Assembly (NCBI GenBank): GCA_964017145.1
Contig: CAXHKQ010000205.1
Span: forward strand, 1 to 25,385
Direction of reading: 5' to 3'
Source of the DNA: Agrocybe praecox
Taxonomy: Eukaryota > Basidiomycota > Agaricomycetes > Agaricales > Agrocybaceae
Length of the DNA stretch: 25,385 nucleotides
Shown here in pieces: positions 1 through 9,610 of this stretch (its first letter is position 1; every line of letters starts with the position of its first letter). Position numbers and translations under genes: made by a program. The notes beneath the pieces were generated by a model. That model saw only the letters and a list, made by a program, of their open reading frames with translations, made no database searches and had not been told where the DNA came from.

Positions 1-1571
1 AGGGAATCTGATATTGGAGTGCATCGAATTTCGCTTCAGTTGTGGACGATGTCTACGAGCGAAACGGAACAAGACGCGAAGAAATGTCATTGTTCATTCT
101 ATTTAGAGGGTAGACAATGCGCCTGAACTTGAACCCCGTTGGCTGTTCTCGAATTGCTTGTGGAGTCGTCACCAACAGTTGGGGCGACTCGATTACAAGC
201 ATTCCATTCATTCGAATGATACGGCGGCGGCCGCTTATCGCAGCGGGCGCGCCTTGAGCTAATCGACACGAGCGGTGCGAGAGCGCGACAACTCGCGATT
301 ATTTGTTTGATCGTGCGTGGAGCAAAGTAACGATTTCACCGGCACTGAGTGAGAGCAATGCCACACTCGCATGAACAGCAGTTCGCTCCGTACTCACAGC
401 GACGACATGGGCTGACAAGTATCGGAAGAAATGGGGAAGGACTCACATTCTTAATGAAATGTTTCATTATTCTTCTACATAGTTTCAGTTAAGCTCGATA
501 GCCTTCAATAAGCGGGCCTACAACATCTCGATCATCTTCAAAAAGTATCCGTCGCGATTTGTAATAAATATAACTTCAGGGTAACAACAATCTCCAGGTT
601 CAATTCTTTCCAAATTTCGATATTATTCGAGGGACTTATTGATGTTTTCGTCTGGAACTGCAAAATGTAGGCGTCCACTGCGCGCAAAACCTTAAATAAC
701 TTCTTCACCATATGTTAGAATATGTCATACCGCGAGTTACAATAACGGCAATATTTTCCGAACTAATGAGATCAACAATGAATTTAGCATTCATAACAAA
801 TGTTGTTCCTTCCCTATTTCTCCCGATACTTATCAGCCCATGTATTATCGCGAGTATACTAATGTTGTGTGTAATTTTCGAATTAGCATTAGCTCCGTCT
901 GGTGGTCGTGTTCGTGTGTTTGGGTTTTTATTTCGACCCAATATTGATTTACTGCTTGATGGGTGTTGGTTCGTGACTGCGGCGTTTCGTCTGGCGATGA
1001 CCGCATCTCCATTGACGCGTGCCTGCAACTACAGGCACCGACTGCGATGTGATCATCTGCGCGAAAATACGCGTAAATGCTCGCGCGCGCACGCGCACTG
1101 TTTGTACATTCAAAACACAAACTCACAAAACCGAACATGCGCAGAAGCAGAAACTCGCACTCGAATGCAAATCAATTCCGCATGCTCTCCACTCGGTTTT
1201 GGCGCCGCAGCGAAACGTCTTTGCGCACAACGACTGCATCGTTTGAAAAAAAATGTGAAAAGATGACTTTGGTCGTCGTTGGTCGTTTTGTTCTCAAATG
1301 ACGCAATTCATTATGACGATTGTGAACGTGTGTGCATACTTAAGTTTAATTTCCGACAAGCAGGGCAAAACAGAAAAATGTGTGCGCTGTGTGTGGTGTA
1401 GAATGTATTTTTCTCCACCCATCGCGCGGATGCTCGTGATGCGCATTTAACCAACCTAGATTCGATGGGCCGCATGAACATGAAGGTGGAGCGAGTCAAT
1501 CGATTTGATATTTGAAAAATATGGATAAATCATAGTTTGCTAGCATTTTTTGCATTTCCTTCCATATCGTT

Positions 1572-1674
1572 GGCTTCTTTTAGAAAACCTTCAAAACTAA
1601 TTCCATATCTTAATATTTTGAAATTTGGAATATTAAGATATGGAATTAGTTTTAAAGGTTTTCTAAAAGAAGCC
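1572..1674. repeat. Near-perfect inverted repeat, 46-bp arms
   Basis: The left arm (1572-1617) and right arm (1629-1674) are reverse complements at 45 of 46 positions and flank an 11-nt loop (1618-1628). An RNA copy would fold into one long hairpin. The AT-rich arms and the single mismatch suggest a recent inverted duplication, the end of a MITE-like element, or a small-RNA hairpin. I see no target-site duplication or transposase. Confidence 0.9.
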
Positions 1675-1697
1675 GTTGTGTTGCATGTGGGGACTCC

Positions 1698-1739
1698 AAT
1701 GTGTCATCTTGTATCAATGTCAATGTGTCATCTTGTGTC
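1698..1739. repeat. Two-copy tandem repeat, 24-bp period
   Basis: An 18-nt unit, AATGTGTCATCTTGTRTC, occurs at 1698-1715 and again at 1722-1739 with one difference, and the six-base spacer ATCAATGTC-like sequence is partly shared. It sits just downstream of the inverted repeat and may belong to the same element. Confidence 0.75.
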
Positions 1740-2077
1740 CAATCTTGCGCAAGTGAAAACAACGTACATTCCAATAATTTTGTGCCGAATAAATGCAATC
1801 CGCGTGAAGCTTTATTGTTTTGCTTTGAACAAAACTGCTGTTGCGAGTCATTTGCTCCTCGATGGAGCTTGCGTGGGTTATACCCCATAGATTGCAACAA
1901 GTTTTCGTCTCTTCAAAAGTGGCAATATTGACACCGATGACACGGAATGTTCCGGTCAGCAGAAAAAGTTCGACGACGAAGAAATGGGATCCAAAAACTG
2001 GAAGAAAGATGGGGAAGAGGCTAGCGATAGAAAATAAACGATTTGCTCAGTTAAGCCTCAAGTTACAAAAATCAACT

Positions 2078-2106
2078 CTTCAAAACTAATTCCAAGTCTG
2101 AATATT
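2078..2106 (+). repeat. Diverged third copy of the inverted-repeat core
   Basis: This 29-nt stretch matches the inner part of the left hairpin arm (1589-1617) at 26 of 29 positions, in the same orientation. The element at 1572-1674 therefore has a related fragment about 0.5 kb away. The two could bound a small non-autonomous element of about 500 bp, or both could be remnants of a dispersed repeat. Confidence 0.7.
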
Positions 2107-4251
2107 AGTAGAAATGCCAGATTTGTTTGCATATACAGCGAACATTTAATCATCCATCGTTCAACACATGTGTAAACATTCTTGTTATACAACAGATTAA
2201 TCCATATTCGTTATATTTTTTTGTATGAAGACAACGTTATACAATTCAGTACATTGCAAACAGACTCGTCAAAAGTAATGTGAAAACCACATATTATCAT
2301 TTCGCTCGAGTTCCAAGTTCCAACGATGTACAGGGAGCGAGGGATGAAGTGTTACGAACTTCACTTGTCTATAGAGGCTAAACCAGTTGTCCTAGCGGGC
2401 TGTGTTTTCTTGAAATTCGTGTCTTATTGTGTCCTTCATATTCTGTGCAAATATTTTGGTTCCAAGTTCATCGCGGCAAAAGATATTGATAAAAAAGAAA
2501 ATACACGACGAAGACATATCGTTTTTCTGGTTGGAAATCGAAACGGACTCCAGACTTATAACTTTAATTCGGTATTTTCGTTCACATTATGTGATAACAA
2601 TTCTAAAGGCTCCGCAAAACACTTAAATATATGTCGGAAGCATTCTAGGCATTGTCACAAGATGAATCGAAAGATTACCATTATAATTCAGCTGAATCCG
2701 AAGAGTTTGACTATAAATCTGGACCTATCGACCTGAATCATTCAAATTTTGCTTTAAATTGATCTTCCGCTCGAGTTCATTGAATATTTAAAAAATCGAG
2801 GTCTTAGGGCGAAACGGAACGTGTTGTCTGAGAAAAACACTGGTTTTTATATTTAAGCTCGCTCGTGGCGTCATTTTCACATGTTTCTCCAGGATGAGTA
2901 TATTCTAAGGGGTTTAAAGTTCGATATCGATAAAAGTTATTCTGTAGGTTCGGAAGAAAGGTCTTAAGAACATTTATAACAAAAAGTGGCCACCGAGAAA
3001 ACAAGGTCCATCTTTGAATCATATTTTTTTCGCTTGACTGCTGGAAAACACATTTTTCACGTTACCATCGACAATAGCATCAAACTAGGCCCGTTTATGT
3101 AAGGTCCAATGATGCCAAAATTACTGTTGATGTCATAGGAACCCACTTGGTTCGATTAAATGTCATTCTGATCCCAACAGAAGGCGCATCATCGCTCAAA
3201 ACACTCGGAAAACACATTTAAGAGAAGAAAGAAAAACGATTTTCACTGTATGACGATGTCATCTCATGTCAAAATGAGATGAAATTCATATAAATGATGA
3301 CGTATACAATATCGTGTTAAAAATCCAAGTTCAAAGGTTTACAAATGAGCGAGATATAAGGATTTTGCGGTGTATGATAGCTCCACCTTATTGGAGCAAG
3401 TGAATAAATTATATTGGGTGTATCTCTGAACCGTTCGCGACGATTTCGTCGCATCAGCTGCTGTCGTCGTCTTCGTCTTCGTCGCCTTCGTTGTCTGCGA
3501 CTATTTCCCCTACCGACCGACGTCTCGGCTCGGTTCCTCAAGACAACGAAACGTTTTCGGCACCCAATTGAACTACATATCTGCAACATGCATATACGAA
3601 ATTCGGTGGACGAAAACATATGCGCACATCCCCGCCACGCGCTCACACAGATGGAATGTAAACATACCGGCGACGACTGCGCAATGTGCCAATATGACAG
3701 CCGGCGCCACGGTCGACGCTAGTCGTCATCGTCATCGCCGACGACGTCGTCCCACACACACACACTCTTGACTTCCCCGCAAATTCACATCGTCGTCGTC
3801 GTCATCGCGCGCATCGCGGCTTCGTGACGGCCAGCGAGCCGCGAGACCGGTCATTACGTTTCGACTCGCGGTTCAAGCTGGATGGCTGGAAAGACCACCG
3901 CAACATAAAATACGCTGCTCGCGTATCGCGTTCGTTTCTCGGATCACATTCATTTCGTTTCTTCGCGCAATCGATTCACGTCGTCATCGCTCGTCGAACC
4001 TTCGAACACACCAGAACAATATCAGTCAGCAATCCACCCCCCAGATACTAGCTGGGCAGCATTGTCAACTGCATATAAGGATTCTCGTCGGCGCTGACCT
4101 TTCCGGATTTGGGATTATCGGAGACTGCTGCGGCTGCTGCTGCTGCGGATTTGGACGAAAATTGTGCGACATACAGTACACGTGACACGCGCCGACTGTG
4201 GGGAGGCGACTCGGTGAAAATCGATTCGCACAGCTGGGCGTCGCACGTCGT

Positions 4252-4308
4252 CACACACACACAGACAGTCAGACTCGCACACACACACACACATACCGAC
4301 ACACACAG
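4252..4308. repeat. Interrupted CA microsatellite
   Basis: CA dinucleotide runs are interrupted by ACAGACAGTCAGACTCG-like sequence. This is an ordinary microsatellite, likely length-polymorphic. It accounts for the Thr/His-rich translations seen across it. Confidence 0.9.
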
Positions 4309-4583
4309 GAGACGGCGTTTGGGTTCGGTTGGAGTGGAGCGCAACCCACAAACCGGTCCTGACAAATCATTCAGGTGATGACCAAGCCGTCGATATCGGT
4401 CGACCGGCCGGCACGAAACGGTCACTGTCGATTCGAGTGTGTTTGATATGACTGCGCGAGTTCGCGTGTGTGTGGGTGAATTTGCGTGGGAGAAATGCGA
4501 ATATCGCTGCGCAATTTCGCTATCTCTGCCCGCCCGGCGTCCACCCGGCGCATGTGTGTCGGTCGAGAACGCACGCACACACA

Positions 4584-4600
4584 ACCACCACCACCACCAC
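4584..4600. repeat. Short ACC trinucleotide run
   Basis: About five ACC units follow ACACACA. It translates as His or Thr runs depending on frame and has no coding support around it. Confidence 0.8.
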
Positions 4601-4934
4601 ATGTACTTTCCAAGTGCTGGCGAGAAAATTGCGTGGCATGTTTCGCTGCGCAACGCCGCATCAGCGTCATCGCCGTCTTATCCGACTAATGAATGAATGC
4701 ACCACTGCGAGTACTCTCAGCGGCGCGCGCACATGTGATGTCTGGTGGTGTAGCTGATGACTGAAAATGTTTTCAAATCTGGCCCAATTCCAAGTCGCCT
4801 CTGCGACGGCGACGTCGAGACGTCGTCGGCCAGCGACGAGACACGATCTCGCGAAAGCGCGAATCATTCTAATTATTGCCGCTACGGCTGGGGTTCAACG
4901 TCAGCCGTATGTGAGTGTGTGTACATAAGCGCGT

Positions 4935-5026
4935 TGGCCAATATATAGACGACTGGTGGGCTCACTCTACTCGCTATACTAAAAATGCCACTCACGCATG
5001 CGCACGTTTTCGGGTACTATTTTTAG
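4935..5026 (+). promoter_or_regulatory. Candidate muscle regulatory element: TATA-like plus MEF2 site
   Basis: CTATTTTTAG at 5017-5026 matches the MEF2 consensus YTAWWWWTAR at all ten positions. A TATA-like ATATATA lies at 4941-4947, followed by an initiator-like TCACTC at 4962-4967, somewhat close for a canonical pair. A near-MEF2 sequence (ACTAAAAATG) lies at 4979-4988. MEF2 drives muscle genes in insects, which fits a muscle nesprin-type gene. A single 10-bp match can arise by chance in several kilobases, so this stays a candidate. Confidence 0.3.
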
Positions 5027-5336
5027 ACCGGCGGTGATTTGTGATTGTTGTACGCACATGCAACGGCCGCAGAACGGAAACACGTGCTCGTGCGCAACAT
5101 ATATTTCCACATCGACGATGTTGCGCCGCTATGTTGTATACTTTATGATTTCTTGCTGCGGAACAGCTTTGTCTTCGTCTATTCTATCTTTCAACACATT
5201 TCATAAAATTCGTGATAGGCTGAAAAACGAAGTCTTTTCACACAACTCCGTCGTGTCAGAGATCCGCAAGGCTATTTTCGGAAGCCGTCGCGCGACACAC
5301 ACGCGACGTATTGTTGCAGTTGCTACACACACACTC

Positions 5337-5365
5337 GAACGCCCGCTAATCTGCGGCGGGCGTTC
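5337..5365. repeat. Short perfect GC-rich hairpin
   Basis: Ten-base arms (5337-5346 and 5356-5365, GAACGCCCGC and its reverse complement) flank a nine-base loop. It sits in the CpG-rich region upstream of the first recognised exon. Its function is unknown and it could be chance. Confidence 0.6.
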
Positions 5366-5933
5366 AGTGATCTCATCGCGCGGCGTGCTTCCTCTCTCTT
5401 TGGTTGGGCTCTAGCTAAGATCGACTCTCATCCGCTAAGCACACACAGAAACACACGCGGTGGGTCACTTCTATTTGCTCTGCGGGCCTCTTTCCCAATG
5501 TAAGCGGCGTTCGAACGTCACACATGTACATGCCGATAACACGGCGAGGCAGCGACGCGATAGGCAGACGGAGACGGAGAGAGCGCGGCGAGCAGCGAGC
5601 ACGTTCGCTTATATATTTAGCTCGAACATGTGCGCGAAATAATTTTCATCGCTGACCGCTCGGCCAGTGATGTGCAAGCTTTTGAATCGTTAACGCGCAC
5701 ATTTTCAGGCCCGTTTCTTGCGTGTGCTGCCCGATCTCAGACAGACAGACAGCCATCTTCAATACGCGGCGGCCATTTCGTGCGCCGAGCGCCTGTTTTT
5801 CACGTTGAAAAATCGCACGCGATTCTTTTGCACATCGCATATAGTTCCTTGGAACCCCGCAAACCCCAGGGAGCGTTCTGATCCTAATCAAAACATTACC
5901 AAAACCCCATCCTGACCCCCCCAACCCGCACAG

Positions 5934-6906
5934 AGTCAAGGACAAACTTCACGCCCTCGACGCCAAAACCAACGCCGACCTGGACACCATTGAGCGCCAC
6001 TTTGCCGCCATCTCCGATCTCCAGGATCGCCTCAACGCCCTCTGCGACGCCATCGCCGACGTCCATCCGTTCGACGCCGACCAGCCGGCCATCGAGACGC
6101 GTCTCGCCGAACTCCAGCGCACCGTCGACTCGGTTGCCATCGCGGAAACGCGCCGCCAGTGCACGGACACGCGCACCGCCTACCAGACCGCCCAGCAGCT
6201 CGTTCCCGCCGACTTGGCGCACGAACTGAACGCCCTCGAGCAGCTCGCCGAACGCGCCGCCGCCGCCATGGAGGCCAAGCAACGCGACCACAAGCGCGCC
6301 AAAACGGTGCGCTCCGACTATCTGCACGGCGTCGACGCCGTGCAGCAGTGGCTGCAGCAGGCCGAGCTGCGCATCCAGGATCGCGGCGCGGCGCCGCTGC
6401 AGCTGAAGGAGACGCTGGCGCGCCTCCAGCAGGACGTGGTCGGCGTGCAGGAGCAGCTGAACGCGGCGCGCGCCAACGGCGAGCAGATCATCGAGCGCAC
6501 GCGCAGCGACGAGGAGCGCCAGCTGGTGCGCCAGACGCTCGACCAGCTGCAGCAGCAGCTCGGCCAGGTGCTGGCGTGGCTGGACGAGAAGCGCCACCAG
6601 GTCGGCGATACGCTGGACGCGTGGACGCGCTTCATGAACCTGTACCAGATCGTGATGCAGTGGGCGCGCGAACGCCGTGCGTTCGTCGCAGCGCCGCTGC
6701 AGATTGGCACGCTGCTGGAGGCAAAGCAGCACCAGCTGGCGTACGCGCAGGCGGTGAAGGGGGTGAAGCCGATCGCGGCCAATCTGAGCGAGATGAACCG
6801 GGAGCTGGATGCGATAACGCAGGTGGCGCAGGTGGGCGATTTGCGAGCGAAGCTGGTGGAGGCGGAGGAGGCGAAGGCGGAGGTGGAGCGAGAGTTGTTG
6901 GAGAGG
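5934..6906 (+). CDS. Msp300: Spectrin-repeat exon of nesprin-like giant protein
   Basis: This internal exon encodes about 324 residues of spectrin-type three-helix coiled coil, part of the rod of a giant cytoskeletal protein that would link nuclei to the cytoskeleton if it is Msp300. It is bounded by an acceptor (CCCGCACAG, ending 5933) and a strong donor (GTGAGT from 6907). The first base completes a split codon, after which the frame GTC AAG GAC is open to the donor. Heptad-rich helices are dense in Leu, Gln, Glu and Ala. Trp codons at 6349 (QQWLQQAELRI) and 6577 (LAWLDEKR) sit where spectrin repeats carry their helix-A Trp, and MQWARER adds another. There is no start Met, so the protein begins upstream. 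GC-rich codons contrast with the giant exon downstream. Spectrin fold is secure; the Msp300 assignment rests on the combination with the next exons and on remembered family character, not a search. Confidence 0.75.
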
Positions 6907-6989
6907 GTGAGTGTGGGGGTAACTGTGGGCGGGAATGGGAATGGGAATGTATAACTTCAATGCCGGGTTTGTTCTCGCCTTCCGAACAG
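6907..6989 (+). other. Short GT-AG intron, 83 bp
   Basis: The intron opens with GTGAGT after GAG AGG and closes with CCGAACAG before AAC GCC. Both flanking exons are phase 0 here, so removal joins two spectrin coiled-coil segments without disrupting the frame. Reading through would give a Gly/Val-rich tail and a stop just after 6950, unlike the flanking protein. Confidence 0.85.
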
Positions 6990-7463
6990 AACGCCTTCCT
7001 GCAAGAGACCGCCGAGGAGTGGGAGCAGTGCGAGCGCAAGCTGAAGGACGTGCGCGTCTGGATCGACAAGACCGCGGCGCTGCTGGACTCGGTGCCGCAC
7101 CGCAAGAAGCCGCTGCGCGACCAGCACGGCCTGTGCGAGAAGTACCTGGCCGACGCGTCCATCCAGAAGACGAAGATCAGCATGTCGGTGGAGAAGCTGC
7201 AGGTGCACTTCCGCGCCGGCATTGGCGGCGACACGCGCATCGGCGACACGGCGGCGGCCATCGTGGCCGAACTCGATCGGCTCGCCGAGACGGTTCGCAC
7301 GAAGTGCAGCAGCCTGGAGGCGGCGCTGGCGCAGATCGAGGACTACCAGCGGCAGCAGCAGCAGCTGCGCCAGAAGATCCTGCACGAGGAGCAGCAGCTG
7401 CGTCAGGTGCTCGCACCGACGTATCTGCCGCACGATCGCGAGCGAGCAGTTGCCGACCAACAG
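6990..7463 (+). CDS. Msp300: Second spectrin-repeat exon of nesprin-like giant
   Basis: The exon encodes 158 residues in phase 0 at both ends. It starts NAFLQETAEEWEQCERKL and ends ...RERAVADQQ at the donor GTAGGT (7464). The pattern WEQCERKL...VRVWIDK (Trp codons at 7020 and 7059) is a typical start of a spectrin repeat. A conserved-looking QKTKISMSVEKLQVHF segment and a long Gln-rich helix (about 7345-7410) follow. The phrase APTYLPHDRERA near the end has the look of a conserved Msp300-family linker. The phase-0 end can join either the short exon at 8503 or the giant exon at 9611, so this is a probable alternative-splicing node. Codons are strongly GC-rich. Confidence 0.75.
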
Positions 7464-8502
7464 GTAGGTGCCCCCGCCCCAGAGCGAGGCAACCGAGTGT
7501 GTTATGTTGTTTGGTTTTTTTTTTCATTTTCGATTCTTGAGTTCAATTGTATTCCGTTGTTGTGTGTGTTTTTCCGTGTTTTTCGTTCGGTTGGAGTGTT
7601 GTGTGTGTGGTAAGTGATTCCGCCGTATGGGGAATTTCACACATAGCCAGGACAAACTATAGGACATTGTAGAAGTAGTTGTTTGAATTATCGCAGGAGC
7701 TCTATATTTCGGCCAAACATTCTAGATTCTAGTATTCGTCATATTCCAAAGCATCGCACTTGAGAAAATACATACGACTGGGCATACAATCGACAGCATA
7801 GCATTACAATTTGAATTATTTATTGCATTTGACTATTTAGGTAGCAAACGCAGGTAAGTCGATTTAAGTGTTTACTAACGACGCAGTGAAATCGTAGATA
7901 TGCTGTCGATGTATGCCAGTTCTGATCCATAGGTTCGACCGTATTCGATTCACTCAGTTTCACTTCACTCACTTTTCACACTCTATTCACTATCAGACAC
8001 AGAGTTCGCAATTGATTTTTGAAACTAGTTTTGATTGTATTCCAATATTATACGTTCAGAATGTTGTTATTTTGTTGACATCGAATTATTTGTAGTTGTA
8101 GCTGTTAACCAATGCAATACCGAAACCACATTTAAACCCTTGCTTCGTGTACATTTGTAGTGGTTTTCCTTCTATTTTTCTACTAAACCATTTATGATCC
8201 GATTACAATTTCTTATGGTTATTTTCACATTTTCATTTCTGCCATTAAAATGCGCGCGCTCTCATTTTCCTCCGCACAATATCAACTTCACCGTCACCCT
8301 GAACCTCCGAATCACCCTACGTCAAACTACCCTATATCCACCTTTCCTCTCATTCGGTCCTCCCAATCGCCTTACAAACCTCATACTAACCATTCGAATC
8401 GTTGATACTCTCTGCCTGCCTGTCTATGACTGAATCTGTTTACGGGGTCTCTCTATCTTGAAACACTACAATACTCGATACGTTGACCGTTATAATGCTC
8501 AG
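7464..8502 (+). other. Intron upstream of the short terminal exon
   Basis: This is AT-richer DNA starting with GTAGGT and ending with ATAATGCTCAG. It holds a poly-T run near 7512-7521 and T/G-rich sequence to 7620. I see no exon in it: the longest frame (8194-8433) translates to a peptide without domain character. Confidence 0.65.
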
Positions 8503-8613
8503 GCGTGTCGAGAACGCGTGAAAACATTACAGGCGAAAATCACAGCCATCAACGAGCGCATCAAGCTCATTGTTCAACGCGGCACGCCCGACAGCGATCC
8601 ACTGGAAACGTAG
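8503..8613 (+). CDS. Msp300: Short alternative terminal exon with stop codon
   Basis: After the acceptor GCTCAG, a phase-0 frame encodes 36 residues starting ACRERVKTLQAKITAINERI and ending GTPDSDPLET, then TAG at 8611-8613. It is helical and charged, a natural continuation of the preceding spectrin helix (DQQ then ACRERV). Joining it to the exon ending at 7463 is in frame and gives a protein ending about 50 nt to 1 kb before the giant exon. I see no good GT donor before the stop that would restore phase for 9611; GTAGAG at 8610 would leave the wrong phase. The simplest reading is a last exon of a short isoform. The acceptor pyrimidine tract is weak, so confidence is moderate. Confidence 0.6.
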   Translation, partial: ACRERVKTLQAKITAINERIKLIVQRGTPDSDPLET

Positions 8614-9610
8614 AGCTATAAACTCGCACTTGATTTTGTAATTCGTAAATAGGTTATATTTGTTTTTATATGCAAAGTTAGTCACAAGTTCATATGTTTA
8701 GATTTATTTCATAGTCATAGCATTGTAAGATAACCTCGTCGTCGCATCAAAGTTAGGGAGTCATGAGTCATGATAAACGATCACATCTGTATTCGCGAAT
8801 ACCGGAACAAAGATGTGGAATTTTCATTTTATTGGCATCATGAATGTCTCCAACGTTTGTGATATCGAACGTATGCAACGACGCAACCAACGATGAATCG
8901 CGCGATGAGTGTTCGCCATGTCTATATTTACCAATTCAGATAAACCATAGTTAGAGTGCAGACACTCGCACACACATTCTTCATGCGTGCTTTCGTTCGC
9001 ATGTCTAAAATTAAACGTGTTCCCGTCCAGAGGCGTGCGAATGCGAAATGTTGAAAGTATTTATTAGGGCCTTCCAAGATATTCTCCCGTGTCTGTGTGA
9101 AGGCCATAACGCAGCCAAGTGTGAGAAGAAGATGTGTGTCTTTTATGAGTGCCAAATAGAGTTTAATCGCCAATAGTCATCTGCAGTCTAGGAATACCTA
9201 CCCAAAAACTATGTTGAACAAATGTATTTTTTAAACCAACCCAAGCAATGGATAGTCCAAAGAAATAAACCGAGTCAAGAGAACTCTAAATGCAATTGAA
9301 AGATGTCGTCTGTCTATGCTCTATGAATTGAAACAACACGAAAAAACACACACAGTCACACGCACATATTAAAAATTCTAACCAAATACGCAAAGAAACC
9401 AAACAACAAAAACACATCGCTCCCCGCAATTGCAAAAATTGTTGATCGATCAATACTATGTTCCTATTTCTCTCTTTCCTCTTTCTCCCTATCTGTTCGC
9501 TGTGGCACCAAACCTTCATACCACCACCCTACCCCACTACAACAACAACAACAACAACAACTACAACCACTCCCTTATCAACAAAACCCATCGTCCTTGC
9601 GCACGCGAAG
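8614..9610 (+). other. Candidate 3' UTR of short isoform / intron before giant exon
   Basis: No credible exon is visible. AATAAA at 9264-9269 and ATTAAA at 9010-9015 and 9368-9373 could serve polyadenylation of the short isoform; for the long isoform the whole stretch is intron. The 3' end holds a strong pyrimidine tract (about 9459-9501), then ACA repeats (about 9537-9560), with no AG dinucleotide from the tract until GCGAAG at 9605-9610. Confidence 0.5.
9264..9269 (+). terminator. Candidate polyadenylation signal AATAAA
   Basis: This is a canonical AATAAA hexamer about 650 nt after the stop at 8611-8613, before the pyrimidine tract of the giant exon. It would give the short isoform a complete 3' end. 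No G/T-rich downstream element is obvious. Confidence 0.35.

Larger units (their letters stand above)
1..3400. other. Non-coding stretch, probably upstream intron or flank
   Basis: I see no convincing exon here on either strand. Open frames are short, have mixed composition and show no spectrin-like heptads or other recognisable domain. The segment is fairly AT-rich after about 430. It contains the inverted repeat at 1572-1674, a short tandem duplication at 1698-1739, a third copy of the inverted-repeat core at 2078-2106 and a small hairpin near 3260-3281. Because the first exon at 5934 begins inside a coiled coil with a split codon, coding exons must lie further upstream, so this is more likely an intron than intergenic DNA. 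Confidence 0.6.
3400..5933. other. CpG-rich, simple-repeat-rich non-coding region
   Basis: Composition changes here to GC- and CpG-rich DNA with many short simple repeats: GTC/TTC runs near 3461-3495 and 3791-3804, CA runs at 4252-4308, an ACC run at 4584-4600 and an ACAG run near 5737-5751. No reading frame shows a protein-like pattern; apparent poly-Arg, poly-Ala and His-rich peptides are translated simple repeats. Two TATA-like sequences (about 4940-4947 and 5609-5618), a MEF2 consensus and a consensus-like donor (GTAAGC at 5500-5505) make an internal promoter with a non-coding first exon possible, but unproven. Confidence 0.5.

Noticed and set aside
227..253. NotI and AscI sites close together, suggesting vector sequence
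   Set aside because: Both are explained by local CpG richness; no polylinker or vector backbone is recognisable around them.
3140..3165. tRNA T-loop-like GGTTCGATT
   Set aside because: No matching acceptor stem, anticodon arm or D-arm could be found around it.
3317..3646. Poly-Arg minus-strand peptide
   Set aside because: It arises from the GTC/TTC simple repeat at about 3461-3495 and has no supporting context.
4048..4653. A roughly 200-residue minus-strand frame
   Set aside because: Its content is translated CA/GT, CTG and CAC simple repeats (Cys/Val, Ala, Trp runs) with no domain.
5896..6960. A 354-residue minus-strand frame rich in Leu/Arg/His
   Set aside because: It is the mirror of the GC-rich spectrin exon; high GC removes stops. 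The + strand frame has clear heptads and splice sites.
9458..9610. N-terminal signal peptide or membrane segment (MFLFLSFLFLP...) for the giant protein
   Set aside because: The hydrophobic residues come from translating the splice-acceptor pyrimidine tract, and the following Thr run from ACA repeats. The exon more likely begins at 9611.
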